A DNA stretch of 64,000 nucleotides from Sulfurovum sp. UBA4779. GTDB lineage: Bacteria > Campylobacterota > Campylobacteria > Campylobacterales > Sulfurovaceae. The notes below the pieces were generated by a model. The model searched no databases, had not been told where the DNA came from, and saw only the letters and a program-made list of their open reading frames with translations. Below, one piece after another: positions 29,727 through 37,775 of the stretch. The DNA lies in assembly GCA_002403155.1 (NCBI GenBank), contig DHHF01000001.1:1-64000 (forward strand), read 5' to 3'. A program made the position numbers and the translations under genes. The number at the start of each line of letters is the position of its first letter. Position 1 is the first letter of the stretch.

Positions 29727-29793
29727 TCTCTTCCTTCTTTTTTAACCTGAAATATCTCTCATTTATATAGAAAATAAATTATTTATGCAAATT

Positions 29794-30270
29794 TTAAACA
29801 GCAGGCAAAATATAATCCGGGACCGCCTCTTCGTCTAAAACAATATCTTGAATATATTGCGGCAATGCAAAATGTGATAGGATCGGCTGTTCAAATTTTT
29901 TTGTAATTATAGTCTCTTTTTCCTTGATAAAATAGAGATTTCCGACAGCTTTTATAGGTTCTTGATGATTTAACTCAAAACCGCTGCATCCTGAACACTT
30001 GATGCCTTTGATGATTTCTATCGTCTTAAGCATGACATAGGTTAATTTTATCGCCATATAGCTGCCCGGCCCTCGCGTATAAACGATATGCGAAATATTA
30101 TACGTTTGCATGCATCTATCGATAATGGGCAACAGCACTTGCGATGTTTGTTTTTCGCTTGAAATCGTTTCGACAAGTACACCGTCTTTGTAGACACCTA
30201 CCAACAGGGGGGAGGCAATACATACAATCAAAAGCTCAAACCTATGGTCTCTCACGCTATTTGTCCCCAC
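29794..30270 (-). CDS. tsaB: TsaB-like tRNA t6A modification partner (short form)
   Basis: The protein is about 158 residues of ASKHA fold with the core signature YTRGPGSYMAIKLTYVMLKT near 75-95 matching the TsaB/YeaZ P-G-(S/P)-(F/Y)-T-G-(I/L)-R region, though degenerate. TsaB dimerises with TsaD in N6-threonylcarbamoyladenosine synthesis. It is much shorter than the E. coli protein (about 230), lacking most of the C-terminal subdomain. Start codons are GTG at 30270 (2 nt after the lpxC stop) or GTG at 30255 with GGGGAC upstream. Assignment is by motif and context. Confidence 0.7.
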   Translation of the reverse strand: MGTNSVRDHRFELLIVCIASPLLVGVYKDGVLVETISSEKQTSQVLLPIIDRCMQTYNISHIVYTRGPGSYMAIKLTYVMLKTIEIIKGIKCSGCSGFELNHQEPIKAVGNLYFIKEKETIITKKFEQPILSHFALPQYIQDIVLDEEAVPDYILPAV

Positions 30271-30272
30271 TG

Positions 30273-31157
30273 CTAGGCAAAGCTTTTTGCAAACACTTTG
30301 CTTTGCAAGGTTTCAACGGCTACAAACTCATAGTTTTTGCTATCAGAAAGCAGTTTGGAGGTAAGTTCAAAATTGAGCTTATGGCTTCCGGCAAAAGACT
30401 CATACTTCGCTAAAATATTATGCCCTGTAACCATCATATCTCCCATCGCATCAAGTATCTTATGTCTGATAAATTCATTATCAAACCGTAAACCTTCCGG
30501 ATTTAAGATTTTGTGCTCATCAAGCCCGATTGCATTTTGAAGCGTTGCGCCCAGTGCAAGATTTTGGCTCTTTAAATACTGAATATCTTTGGCAAACCCA
30601 AATGTTCTCGCCCTTGCAATCTCTTCAATAAACCCGCTTGTACTGAATCTGAAACATTCGCTTTGCTCTCCTATGGCAGGATGATCGAATTTGATCCGAA
30701 AATCAAATACTGCATACTCATGGGGCACAAGACGTACAAATTTATCACCCTCTTTGACTTCAACCGGTTTTTTTACACGAATAATTTTTTTGGGCACATT
30801 TTGCATCTCTATGCCTGCTTCATCCAGCAAAAGACAAAAAGAGACGGCAGAACCGTCCATAATAGGCATTTCATTTCCATCTACAACCACTCTTAAATTA
30901 TCAATGCCGTAGGCATAAACCGCTGATAAAAAATGCTCGATAGTCGAGATAAATCCCTTTTCATTGCCAATAACCGTAGCCATACGGGTATCAATCACGC
31001 TTGCAGGACAAAGCGGTATGCTCATTGCCAAATCTTCGCGATAGAAAACAATGCCTGAATTTGCATCAAGCGGTTCAAGCCGAAGTCTAATCGGCTCACC
31101 TTTGTGCAAACCGATACCCACTACTTCTACAGGTTTTTTAATGGTTCTTTGTTGCAT
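30273..31157 (-). CDS. lpxC: UDP-3-O-acyl-N-acetylglucosamine deacetylase LpxC
   Basis: LpxC is the zinc deacetylase of the committed step in lipid A synthesis. The 294 residues begin QQRTIKKPVEVVGIGLHKGE and carry the zinc ligands in STIEHFLSAVYAYGIDN near 75 and in HKILDAMGD near 233, plus the catalytic HNIL region. AAGGAAAAAG precedes the ATG. tsaB follows 2 nt after the stop and a promoter lies upstream. Confidence 0.97.
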   Translation of the reverse strand: MQQRTIKKPVEVVGIGLHKGEPIRLRLEPLDANSGIVFYREDLAMSIPLCPASVIDTRMATVIGNEKGFISTIEHFLSAVYAYGIDNLRVVVDGNEMPIMDGSAVSFCLLLDEAGIEMQNVPKKIIRVKKPVEVKEGDKFVRLVPHEYAVFDFRIKFDHPAIGEQSECFRFSTSGFIEEIARARTFGFAKDIQYLKSQNLALGATLQNAIGLDEHKILNPEGLRFDNEFIRHKILDAMGDMMVTGHNILAKYESFAGSHKLNFELTSKLLSDSKNYEFVAVETLQSKVFAKSFA

Positions 31158-31214
31158 ACTTTTTCCTTATTTATCCAAAAACAATATACAGCTGCATCTT
31201 TTTTGTAATCTCGT

Positions 31215-31220
31215 ATTATA
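31215..31220 (-). promoter_or_regulatory. -10 box for lpxC
   Basis: On the minus strand TATAAT sits 57 nt before the lpxC ATG in an otherwise gene-free 120-nt gap. No clear -35 box is seen. Confidence 0.5.
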
Positions 31221-31279
31221 GTATAATCTTTCTCTTTTTGGGCAAAGTATAGACTTTTTATGTGAATGAATTGTGAAAT

Positions 31280-32674
31280 TTATATTCCCTCGATAATCTT
31301 GTCTGCTGCTTTAAAAACATCTTGGATGTTGATTTTAATCCAGCTCTCGTCATACCATTCCAACGGCTGCACTTCTACACCCTGTACCAAAACGCCAAAA
31401 TGAAGATGATCGCCCAGTGCCAATCCGGTCGTTCCCGTTTTGCCGATCTCTTGCCCTATTGCTACGTTGTCGCCTTCTTTTACCGACATTTTAGAACAAT
31501 GCCCGTAAAGCGTATGTAACCCCAAACCATGGTCAATCATCGGCATATTGCCATAGATGCCGTTATCTCCGGCATAAACCACTATCCCTGGATTTGATGC
31601 TGTGATTGTTGCCATTTTTGTGCTTGCAAAATCATGCCCCAAATGGTATGAAAGTGATACCTCCTGTTCTTTATTGTCATAATAATAGTGTCTTGTATCT
31701 CCAAAACCGGCAACATTTTGACCATTTTTTAAAGGATAGAATTTTTTTATAGGCCAATTTTGAATTATCGCATCTGACATTTTCCGTCCAAGTGCATGGA
31801 TTTTGTCTTCATTTTTTAAACGCATGGTTTCATTGACTGCACGAAATTTTTCCAGTTTGTCTTCGATGTCAGCATAATCGGGATCACTTGAGGCCAAATC
31901 AGTAATTTTTCCATCAATAAAACCGTCTGTCGCCTGAATCCATGAAACTTTATATTTTTGACTTTTCAAATAAAGCGGAATATGTGACACCCTTGTATTC
32001 CCGGCCAAATCTGTCGCAATGATTTCGGCTTTGAAATTGTCTTGATAAAGAAAAGGCCATGCAATCAAAGCAGCCCAATAGCCTTCTTTTTTGTACGGCA
32101 CCGCTTTAAAAGTTTGATCTGCCGCTTTTATATGAACCGTATCCAAATTTTCATCTTCTGCCTGAAAAATAACCAAAGCGCTTCCGCCCTGTCTGATCGT
32201 ACGGGTGTTGGCCAAAACGTTTATATCAGGACTTTTATAGTCTACATGAATATCAATCGTTTTTTTTGCTTGATTTCCTTTAAAAAAATTCCATAAACTT
32301 CCGTCATTGACAACAATCTGAAGCTTTAGACGGGTTGCTTTGGGATCAAGCGTATTGCTTTTTGGATAACTTACCTGCAGGATCTGTTCATTTGTTGCTT
32401 CTTTAAATTCTCCCCTTCCTACAATAAGGCTTGTTTTACCGTCATTCAGGATGAGTTCAAAATTTTTTAAAGCAACATTGTCGGCCAATTTGAGCTGCAG
32501 CGGGTTTTTTCGATTCCAAAACACATTTTCCTGTATCTCAATACGGGGAGCTTCGCGCTCAAATTGCAAAGACGTATACACATAACCTGTGCCTATAATC
32601 CCTCCCAACAACAATAGCCCTGCTATAATTTTTATACCGCTTTTTTTATCTGCTCTTCTTGCTGTTCTTTTCAT
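31280..32674 (-). CDS. M23-family (LytM/lysostaphin-like) membrane-anchored peptidoglycan endopeptidase
   Basis: This 464-residue protein has a basic N-terminus, one membrane anchor (about 14-34) and a periplasmic body with beta-sandwich segments, ending in an M23 domain (about 325-435). The zinc ligands are seen in LGHDFAST and in GDHLHFGV, so it should be catalytically active, cutting peptide cross-links. In this phylum M23 enzymes help set helical or curved cell shape, so such a role is possible. Its start overlaps nrnA by 29 nt. Confidence 0.88.
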   Translation of the reverse strand: MKRTARRADKKSGIKIIAGLLLLGGIIGTGYVYTSLQFEREAPRIEIQENVFWNRKNPLQLKLADNVALKNFELILNDGKTSLIVGRGEFKEATNEQILQVSYPKSNTLDPKATRLKLQIVVNDGSLWNFFKGNQAKKTIDIHVDYKSPDINVLANTRTIRQGGSALVIFQAEDENLDTVHIKAADQTFKAVPYKKEGYWAALIAWPFLYQDNFKAEIIATDLAGNTRVSHIPLYLKSQKYKVSWIQATDGFIDGKITDLASSDPDYADIEDKLEKFRAVNETMRLKNEDKIHALGRKMSDAIIQNWPIKKFYPLKNGQNVAGFGDTRHYYYDNKEQEVSLSYHLGHDFASTKMATITASNPGIVVYAGDNGIYGNMPMIDHGLGLHTLYGHCSKMSVKEGDNVAIGQEIGKTGTTGLALGDHLHFGVLVQGVEVQPLEWYDESWIKINIQDVFKAADKIIEGI

Positions 32675-33638
32675 CTATCAATCCCAATACTTTTATTTTT
32701 TCTAAAATTATACTTACTGCTTCTTGCAATTTATTTTGCTTAAGCGTAAATCCTGCAGCAAGCCTATGTCCGCCTCCGCCAAATGCCGATGCAATCTTGG
32801 AAACATCTGTCTTTTTGCTTCGCAAAGAAATACGAATACCATTCTCTGTCTGGATTGCGCATATGGCTATCTCAACGGTTGCCAAGGATCTTGCATAATC
32901 AACCACTCCGTCTACATCAGGCATTATCGCACCCGTTGCATACATGTCATCCTGCGTAACAGTGATGCATGCAATGGCTGCATCTTCATACAACGCCAAA
33001 CTCTCCAGCGCTCTTTGCAAAATACGCAAAGAAGACAATGGCCGTCTTTGTGTAAAATGAGAAGAGATTTCTGCTGCCGAAGCACCCGCTTTAACCAATT
33101 CGCTTGCCACATCAAACACTTTCTCGTTCACGCTGCTTGTTGTAAAATATCGTGTATCCGAAAGCAATGCCGCATAAAAACAAGTGGCAGCCTCAGGCGT
33201 GATAGTACAGTATGTTTTAAATACCTCATAAGCAACCTGCGAACTTGAAGCATATTCAGGAATCACTATATTGACATTTCCGTATTGCGTATTGCTATAA
33301 TGGTGATCTATATTCAGTATTTCCCTTTTGCCTACCTCAAATCCAAGCCTGTCTGCATTTCCGCAATCACAGGAGATCACTAAGTTTTCATTATAATCCA
33401 TTTTATGTTTGATGTGGTTAAAATACGGCAAAAAATCGAGAAATTGCGGCAGCTCTTTTGATGCATTCACTACTTCTATTTTTTTGTTTTTATCTTGACG
33501 CAGCAAGGCATAGATGCCCAAAGCCGTACCCAAAGCATCCGGATCGGGATTGATATGCGACAAAATAGTAACACTGGAAGCATTTTCTATAAGACGCTGC
33601 GCTTTTTTTACGGCATTTTGAAAATCTTTACGGTCCAC
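32646..33638 (-). CDS. nrnA: DHH/DHHA1 phosphoesterase (NrnA-like oligoribonuclease/pAp phosphatase)
   Basis: The protein is 330 residues with the DHH domain motifs HINPDPDALGTALG near 25, SCDCGNADR near 88 and the namesake NIDHHYSN near 105, and a C-terminal DHHA1 domain with FGGGGHRLAAGF near 300. It would degrade nanoRNA or pAp. The start is GTG at 33638, overlapping the nadC stop as TAGTG. Whether it acts on nanoRNA, pAp or cyclic dinucleotides cannot be fixed by sequence. Confidence 0.88.
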   Translation of the reverse strand: MDRKDFQNAVKKAQRLIENASSVTILSHINPDPDALGTALGIYALLRQDKNKKIEVVNASKELPQFLDFLPYFNHIKHKMDYNENLVISCDCGNADRLGFEVGKREILNIDHHYSNTQYGNVNIVIPEYASSSQVAYEVFKTYCTITPEAATCFYAALLSDTRYFTTSSVNEKVFDVASELVKAGASAAEISSHFTQRRPLSSLRILQRALESLALYEDAAIACITVTQDDMYATGAIMPDVDGVVDYARSLATVEIAICAIQTENGIRISLRSKKTDVSKIASAFGGGGHRLAAGFTLKQNKLQEAVSIILEKIKVLGLIDEKNSKKSR

Positions 33639-34456
33639 TATTCTACTTTCATGGACAAATCAATCCAATTTGCCTGATGAATAATACTTCCCGAGCTTAT
33701 GGCATCTACCCCCGTCAGTGCAATCTCTTCGATCGTATCAAGCGTCACATTCCCGCTCGCCTCAAGCAAAACGTGAGGATAACAGCTATTGCGGTAACCT
33801 ACCACCTCTTTGATCTCTTCTGGGGACATATTATCGCACATCACGATATCTGCACCCGCTTTCATCGCCGCTTTTGCAGCCTCTGCATTTTCGGATTCGA
33901 TCTCGATTTTCGATGTAAAAGGAATTTTTTGACGCGCCTCTTGCATAAAAATATCTAAATTATCGATCGTTTTGAGATGCGTATCTTTAAGCATCAAACA
34001 ATCATCAAGCCCCATCCGATGATTTACACCGCCGCCGCAACGCACTGCATATTTTTCAAAATCACGCAGCATTGGACGGGTTTTGCGCGTATCCAGCAGC
34101 TTGACGCCTGTTTTTTTGATCTTTGCTGCATACAAAGATGTCAATGTTGCTATAGAGCTTGCATGCAGCGCGATATTTAAAATAGCCCGCTCCAGCGAGA
34201 GCAATGTTTGAGAGTTTCCCTCAAGATAAAAAAGGATATCCCCTTTTTTAAAGGGTGTGCCATCTTCGGTATGCCATTCAATCTTTAAGCCGTATTTTCC
34301 ATCAAATATTTCCAGATATTCCCTTCCGGCAAAAACCCCTTCGCTTTTTGCAAGAATATACGCGCGTATCTGTTTGCTTTGACTCAGACGAGAAAAAAGA
34401 TCTCCTCTTCCGACATCTTCGGATACCATTGATTCTATAAACTTCTCTTTTAGCAT
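33638..34456 (-). CDS. nadC: Nicotinate-nucleotide pyrophosphorylase NadC
   Basis: NadC converts quinolinate and PRPP to nicotinate mononucleotide in de novo NAD synthesis. The protein of about 272 residues shows EDVGRGDL near the N-terminus, DTRKTRPMLRDFEKYAVRCGG near 118, HRMGLDDCLMLKDTH and a C-terminal ASGNVTLDTIEEIALTGVD. ATG 34456 has GGAG 8 nt upstream; the earlier start at 34510 would overlap nadA. It sits 4 nt after nadA. Confidence 0.96.
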   Translation of the reverse strand: MLKEKFIESMVSEDVGRGDLFSRLSQSKQIRAYILAKSEGVFAGREYLEIFDGKYGLKIEWHTEDGTPFKKGDILFYLEGNSQTLLSLERAILNIALHASSIATLTSLYAAKIKKTGVKLLDTRKTRPMLRDFEKYAVRCGGGVNHRMGLDDCLMLKDTHLKTIDNLDIFMQEARQKIPFTSKIEIESENAEAAKAAMKAGADIVMCDNMSPEEIKEVVGYRNSCYPHVLLEASGNVTLDTIEEIALTGVDAISSGSIIHQANWIDLSMKVE

Positions 34457-34460
34457 CCGA

Positions 34461-35459
34461 TCACTCCACTGCCAACATTCGTTCAAGAGCCAAATTGGCA
34501 TATTTTGCAATATGAGGATCTACCGTCACTTCATTGATCGGTGCATCGTCTTCAATTGATTTGAGTGTTTTATAAAGGTCTTCCAGCGTTGTTTCATTCA
34601 TGGTAGGACATTCAGGTTTTGTAGACGAAAGAACATAAGTGTTTTTCTTTCTCATTCGGTTGACTAAATTGTATTCTGTCCCTACGGCCACTTTTTGTTC
34701 CGGGGCAAGCGAATCTACATATCGGATCAGCTGCGATGTTGAACCGGAAAAATCCGCAGCCAACACGACTTTTGGATCGCATTCGGGGTGTACTGCTATT
34801 TTAATGCCGGGATATCTCTTTCTATAAAATTCGACATCCTCTACCGTAAAAAGCTGGTGCACGGAACAAAAACCGTTAAAACAAATGATATCTGCTTCTT
34901 TCGGATCACATTCCCCTTCGCCTATCACACATGATTTGAGCCCCATTTGTATGGCAAAATTCTGCCCTAAGCACCGATCCGGCACAAACAAAATCTTCTT
35001 TCCGCTTGCCAACCCTTTCTCAATGATCTTAAATGCATTGGAAGAGGTGCAGACCATTCCCCCCATTTCGCCCACTTTGGCCTTGACGGAAGCATCCGAA
35101 TTGATATAGGTAATGGGCAAAATATCCTCTTTGGCCACCCCTCTGTCTGTCATATATTTGACACTGTCGTCAAAATAACTGATATCAATCATCCGCGCCA
35201 TTGCACAACAGGCAATTTTAGGCATCAACACACGTTTTTGAGGCGCAATAATCTTCACACTCTGCCCCATAAACCCCACGCCGCAAAAAACTACCCATGG
35301 ATTGCTGTCGGCTTTGCATTTGCGCGCCAGCTCCAAACTGTCTCCCGTAATATCAGCCGCTTCAAACACTTCATCACGCTGATAATAATGGGCTGCTACG
35401 GTTACTTTTAATTTTTTTTTCAGTCTTTGTATTTCGGCTTTGTAGTCTATACCGGTCAT
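34461..35459 (-). CDS. nadA: Quinolinate synthase NadA
   Basis: This 332-residue [4Fe-4S] enzyme condenses iminoaspartate with dihydroxyacetone phosphate. It starts with the helix YKAEIQRLKKKLKVTVAAHYYQ, then DSLELARKCK, VVFCGVGFMGQS and VCTSSNAFK; conserved Cys residues for the cluster are in FCGVGF, FNGFCSVHQ and TKPECPT. AGAAGGATAGG lies before the ATG. It forms a NAD operon with nadC; nadB is not adjacent. Confidence 0.96.
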   Translation of the reverse strand: MTGIDYKAEIQRLKKKLKVTVAAHYYQRDEVFEAADITGDSLELARKCKADSNPWVVFCGVGFMGQSVKIIAPQKRVLMPKIACCAMARMIDISYFDDSVKYMTDRGVAKEDILPITYINSDASVKAKVGEMGGMVCTSSNAFKIIEKGLASGKKILFVPDRCLGQNFAIQMGLKSCVIGEGECDPKEADIICFNGFCSVHQLFTVEDVEFYRKRYPGIKIAVHPECDPKVVLAADFSGSTSQLIRYVDSLAPEQKVAVGTEYNLVNRMRKKNTYVLSSTKPECPTMNETTLEDLYKTLKSIEDDAPINEVTVDPHIAKYANLALERMLAVE

Positions 35460-35587
35460 TTGCCTATCCTTCTTTTTTTACCTTTAAACCCAATTCGGAA
35501 ACCTCCTGCAGGCCGCCGTTTTGTCTTAAGCGCAAAACAATTTATATCGCCTCTTTGCGATTTCAATCTTTTTCAATTTACTAGGCT

Positions 35588-35596
35588 ATTTTATCA
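35588..35596 (-). promoter_or_regulatory. Extended -10 promoter of nadA
   Basis: Read leftward, TGATAAAAT is an extended -10. Transcription would begin near 35581, leaving a 5' leader of about 120 nt before nadA. On the plus strand a TAAAAT at 35606-35611 may serve plsY. Confidence 0.5.
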
Positions 35597-35652
35597 AAAT
35601 TCGGTTAAAATTGCATGTTTACTGTAAATTCAAAATAACGGAATAGCGAAAA

Positions 35653-36276
35653 ATGGATATCCTACTCAATCAAAATGTTTTGCTGTATCTTGCAGCCTAT
35701 TTAATTTCAGGTATACCTTTTGGATATCTTTTGGCTAAAAAGTTTGCCGGGGTTGATATTAAAAATGCAGGAAGCGGGAATATCGGTGCAACCAATGTAT
35801 TGCGTGTCGTAAAAGAAACCAATCCTGCATTGGCCAAAAAACTAGGAGCAGCAACGCTTTTTTTGGATGCCGTCAAAGGCATCGCAGTTATTGTTGTCGC
35901 CATACTCCTTGGCGCACCGCAGAGTGTGCTGTGGACGATCGCTGTTTTGAGTGTTGTAGGGCATTGCTTTTCTGCTTTTTTAAACTTTGAAGGCGGGAAG
36001 GGTGTTGCAACAGGATTTGGCGTACTGCTTGTGATGATGCCCATTCCTGCGCTCATTGCTATCATTATCTGGTTTATTGCAAGCAGGGGCTTAAAAATTT
36101 CGTCTCTCTCCTCGTTGATAGGATTGGTTGCATTTATCGGCGCTTCTTATCTGATTTATCCTGAAGTCCCGGAGATAGGATCGCACGCTCCCATTTGGAT
36201 CATTGCCTTTATTATTTTCTACAAACATATACCCAACATCATAAGACTGCTAAAAAAAGAGGAAGGAAAAATTTAA
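35653..36276 (+). CDS. plsY: Acyl-phosphate:glycerol-3-phosphate acyltransferase PlsY
   Basis: PlsY is the integral membrane enzyme that uses the acyl-phosphate made by PlsX to acylate glycerol-3-phosphate. The 207 residues have five hydrophobic segments and the three cytoplasmic motifs GSGNIGATNVLR near 38, FEGGKGVATGFGV near 115 and a C-terminal YKHIPNIIRLLK. Its partner gene plsX lies at 61769-62758 in the same window. folB follows at once. Confidence 0.96.
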   Translation: MDILLNQNVLLYLAAYLISGIPFGYLLAKKFAGVDIKNAGSGNIGATNVLRVVKETNPALAKKLGAATLFLDAVKGIAVIVVAILLGAPQSVLWTIAVLSVVGHCFSAFLNFEGGKGVATGFGVLLVMMPIPALIAIIIWFIASRGLKISSLSSLIGLVAFIGASYLIYPEVPEIGSHAPIWIIAFIIFYKHIPNIIRLLKKEEGKI

Positions 36277-36278
36277 AC

Positions 36279-36620
36279 ATGATGATTCATATAGAAGCAT
36301 TAATGCTTGATGTCATTATAGGTTTGTTGGATTTTGAAAGAGACAAACCCCAAGCTATACGAATTGATCTGGAAGCTTCTTATACCTATGAAAATGAAAA
36401 TTTTATCGACTATGCCGACATGGTTTTTCTCATCGAAAAAGAGCTCAAAGAAAAACGCTATACACTCTTGGAAGAGGCATTGACCGGCGTTAAAAATGTA
36501 CTCATCGTGACCTATCCCCATATTCAAACACTTTCGTTAAAAATTTCAAAACCGACTATTTTGTCCAATTGCAATGTTGCCTTAAGCGAATTTTGGTCTT
36601 TTTCTTCCAAAGAAGAATAA
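36279..36620 (+). CDS. folB: Dihydroneopterin aldolase FolB
   Basis: The protein of about 113 residues belongs to the T-fold folate enzymes: IHIEALMLDVIIGLLDFERD at the N-terminus, NFIDYADMVFLIEKELKEKRYTLLEE with the conserved Tyr-Glu pair, and VSL-type strands ending LKISKPTILSNC. It cleaves dihydroneopterin in folate synthesis. The start is placed just after the plsY stop; an earlier in-frame ATG lies inside plsY. GGAAGGA is 10-12 nt upstream, and a second ATG at 36282 is equally possible. Confidence 0.88.
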   Translation: MMIHIEALMLDVIIGLLDFERDKPQAIRIDLEASYTYENENFIDYADMVFLIEKELKEKRYTLLEEALTGVKNVLIVTYPHIQTLSLKISKPTILSNCNVALSEFWSFSSKEE

Positions 36621-36654
36621 TTTTTAAAAAAACTTTCAGAAAGTCTGCTTTATA

Positions 36655-36663
36655 TGTTATAAT
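36655..36663 (+). promoter_or_regulatory. Extended -10 promoter of hsrA
   Basis: TGTTATAAT lies 37 nt before the hsrA ATG. A small palindrome ACTTTC-A-GAAAGT (36631-36643) sits just upstream and could end folB or bind a regulator. Confidence 0.6.
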
Positions 36664-36699
36664 CATTAAATAAATCTTAAAAAACAGGGAGCCTTCAAA

Positions 36700-37374
36700 A
36701 TGAGAGTATTGATCGTGGAAGAGGAAGCGGCCTTAAGCAAAACACTTTCAGAAAAGCTGATAGAGCATGGATATCAAAATGACATCGCCGAAAGCATTGA
36801 AGACGGGCGATACTATATCGATATCAGAAATTATGATCTTGTGCTCTTAGGTTGGGAAGGACCTGATACTGCAAGATTGAATATTATCCAAGAGATAAAA
36901 AACAACTCCCATAAAACATCCGTTATTGTTATTTCGGGACAAAAAGATAAAGAGAGTGAAATCAAGGCGCTTAAATCCGGTGCGGATGACTTCATAAGAA
37001 AACCGCTTGATTATGATATTTTATTTGTACGTATCGAAGCCAAATTGCGTTTTGGGGCTTCGAATATTATTGAAATTGATGATCTCATTATCAATCCCGA
37101 AGAAGAAAAAATTATTTACCAAGGAAACGAAATCGAGCTCAAAGGGAAACCCTTTGAAGTATTGACGCATCTTGCGATGCATAAAGACCAGATTGTATCC
37201 AAAGAACAGCTTTTGGATGCCATCTGGGAAGAACCGGAACTGGTAACACCCAATGTCATTGAAGTGGCCATTAACCAAATCCGCCAAAAAATGGACAAAC
37301 CTTTAGACATCACTACGATAGAAACCGTCAGAAGACGCGGTTATAGATTTTGTTTTCCCAAAAAAATATCCTAA
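36700..37374 (+). CDS. hsrA: HsrA/HP1043-type atypical orphan response regulator
   Basis: This 224-residue OmpR-family protein has a receiver domain (1-115) and a winged-helix DNA-binding domain (about 125-222). The residue aligned with the phospho-acceptor Asp is Gly51 in DLVLLGWEG, while a Lys is kept in FIRKPLDYD; the acidic pair is Glu7-Glu8. The C-terminal half (GKPFEVLTHLA, PNVIEVAINQIRQKMDKPL, ETVRRRGYRFC) closely follows Helicobacter HP1043/HsrA, an essential regulator that works without phosphorylation. No kinase gene is adjacent. This gene is the best taxonomic marker in the window. Confidence 0.93.
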   Translation: MRVLIVEEEAALSKTLSEKLIEHGYQNDIAESIEDGRYYIDIRNYDLVLLGWEGPDTARLNIIQEIKNNSHKTSVIVISGQKDKESEIKALKSGADDFIRKPLDYDILFVRIEAKLRFGASNIIEIDDLIINPEEEKIIYQGNEIELKGKPFEVLTHLAMHKDQIVSKEQLLDAIWEEPELVTPNVIEVAINQIRQKMDKPLDITTIETVRRRGYRFCFPKKIS

Positions 37375-37384
37375 AAACACGATG

Positions 37385-37412
37385 ATATTGTGATAATTTA
37401 TTGTCACAATAT
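37385..37412 (+). terminator. Rho-independent terminator of hsrA
   Basis: ATATTGTGA and TCACAATAT form a 9-bp stem with a 10-nt loop, followed by TTTT. It is placed 10 nt after the stop codon. Confidence 0.8.
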
Positions 37413-37515
37413 TTTTGGCTGCACCCAATATCAAACATCCAAAATCATTTTTAAATAAAGCATAAGCTTTCTTCGGTTATAAATCGTATAAACAATATCA
37501 AAAACAGAGGGAAAC

Positions 37516-37767
37516 ATGGCGCTGATAATCACAGATGAATGTATAGCATGCGATGCATGCAGAGAAGAATGTCCAAGCGGAGCAATTGAAGAAAACGATC
37601 CGATTTATATCATAGATCCTGACCGATGCACAGAATGTGTAGGATATTTCGATGAACCGCAGTGTATCGGGGTTTGCCCTGTTGATTGCATTGTCCCCGA
37701 TCCGGATAATGTTGAAACCGTAGAAGAACTTATGTTTAAATTCCGTCAGCTTGAAGAAGAAGATTAA
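37516..37767 (+). CDS. 2[4Fe-4S] ferredoxin (Alvin/YfhL type)
   Basis: The protein is 83 residues with the first cluster motif CIACDACREECPSGAI and the second formed by CTECVGYFDEPQCIGVCP, where the extra insertion between Cys residues marks the Alvin-type low-potential ferredoxins. A short acidic helix ends the protein. GAGGGAAAC precedes the ATG. It lies 8 nt before the ppx/gppA gene; no redox partner is adjacent. Confidence 0.94.
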   Translation: MALIITDECIACDACREECPSGAIEENDPIYIIDPDRCTECVGYFDEPQCIGVCPVDCIVPDPDNVETVEELMFKFRQLEEED

Positions 37768-37775
37768 CAAACAAG

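Noticed and set aside
35460..35652. NAD riboswitch upstream of nadA
   Set aside because: I cannot match the known NAD-I or NAD-II consensus; kept only as an unexplained leader.
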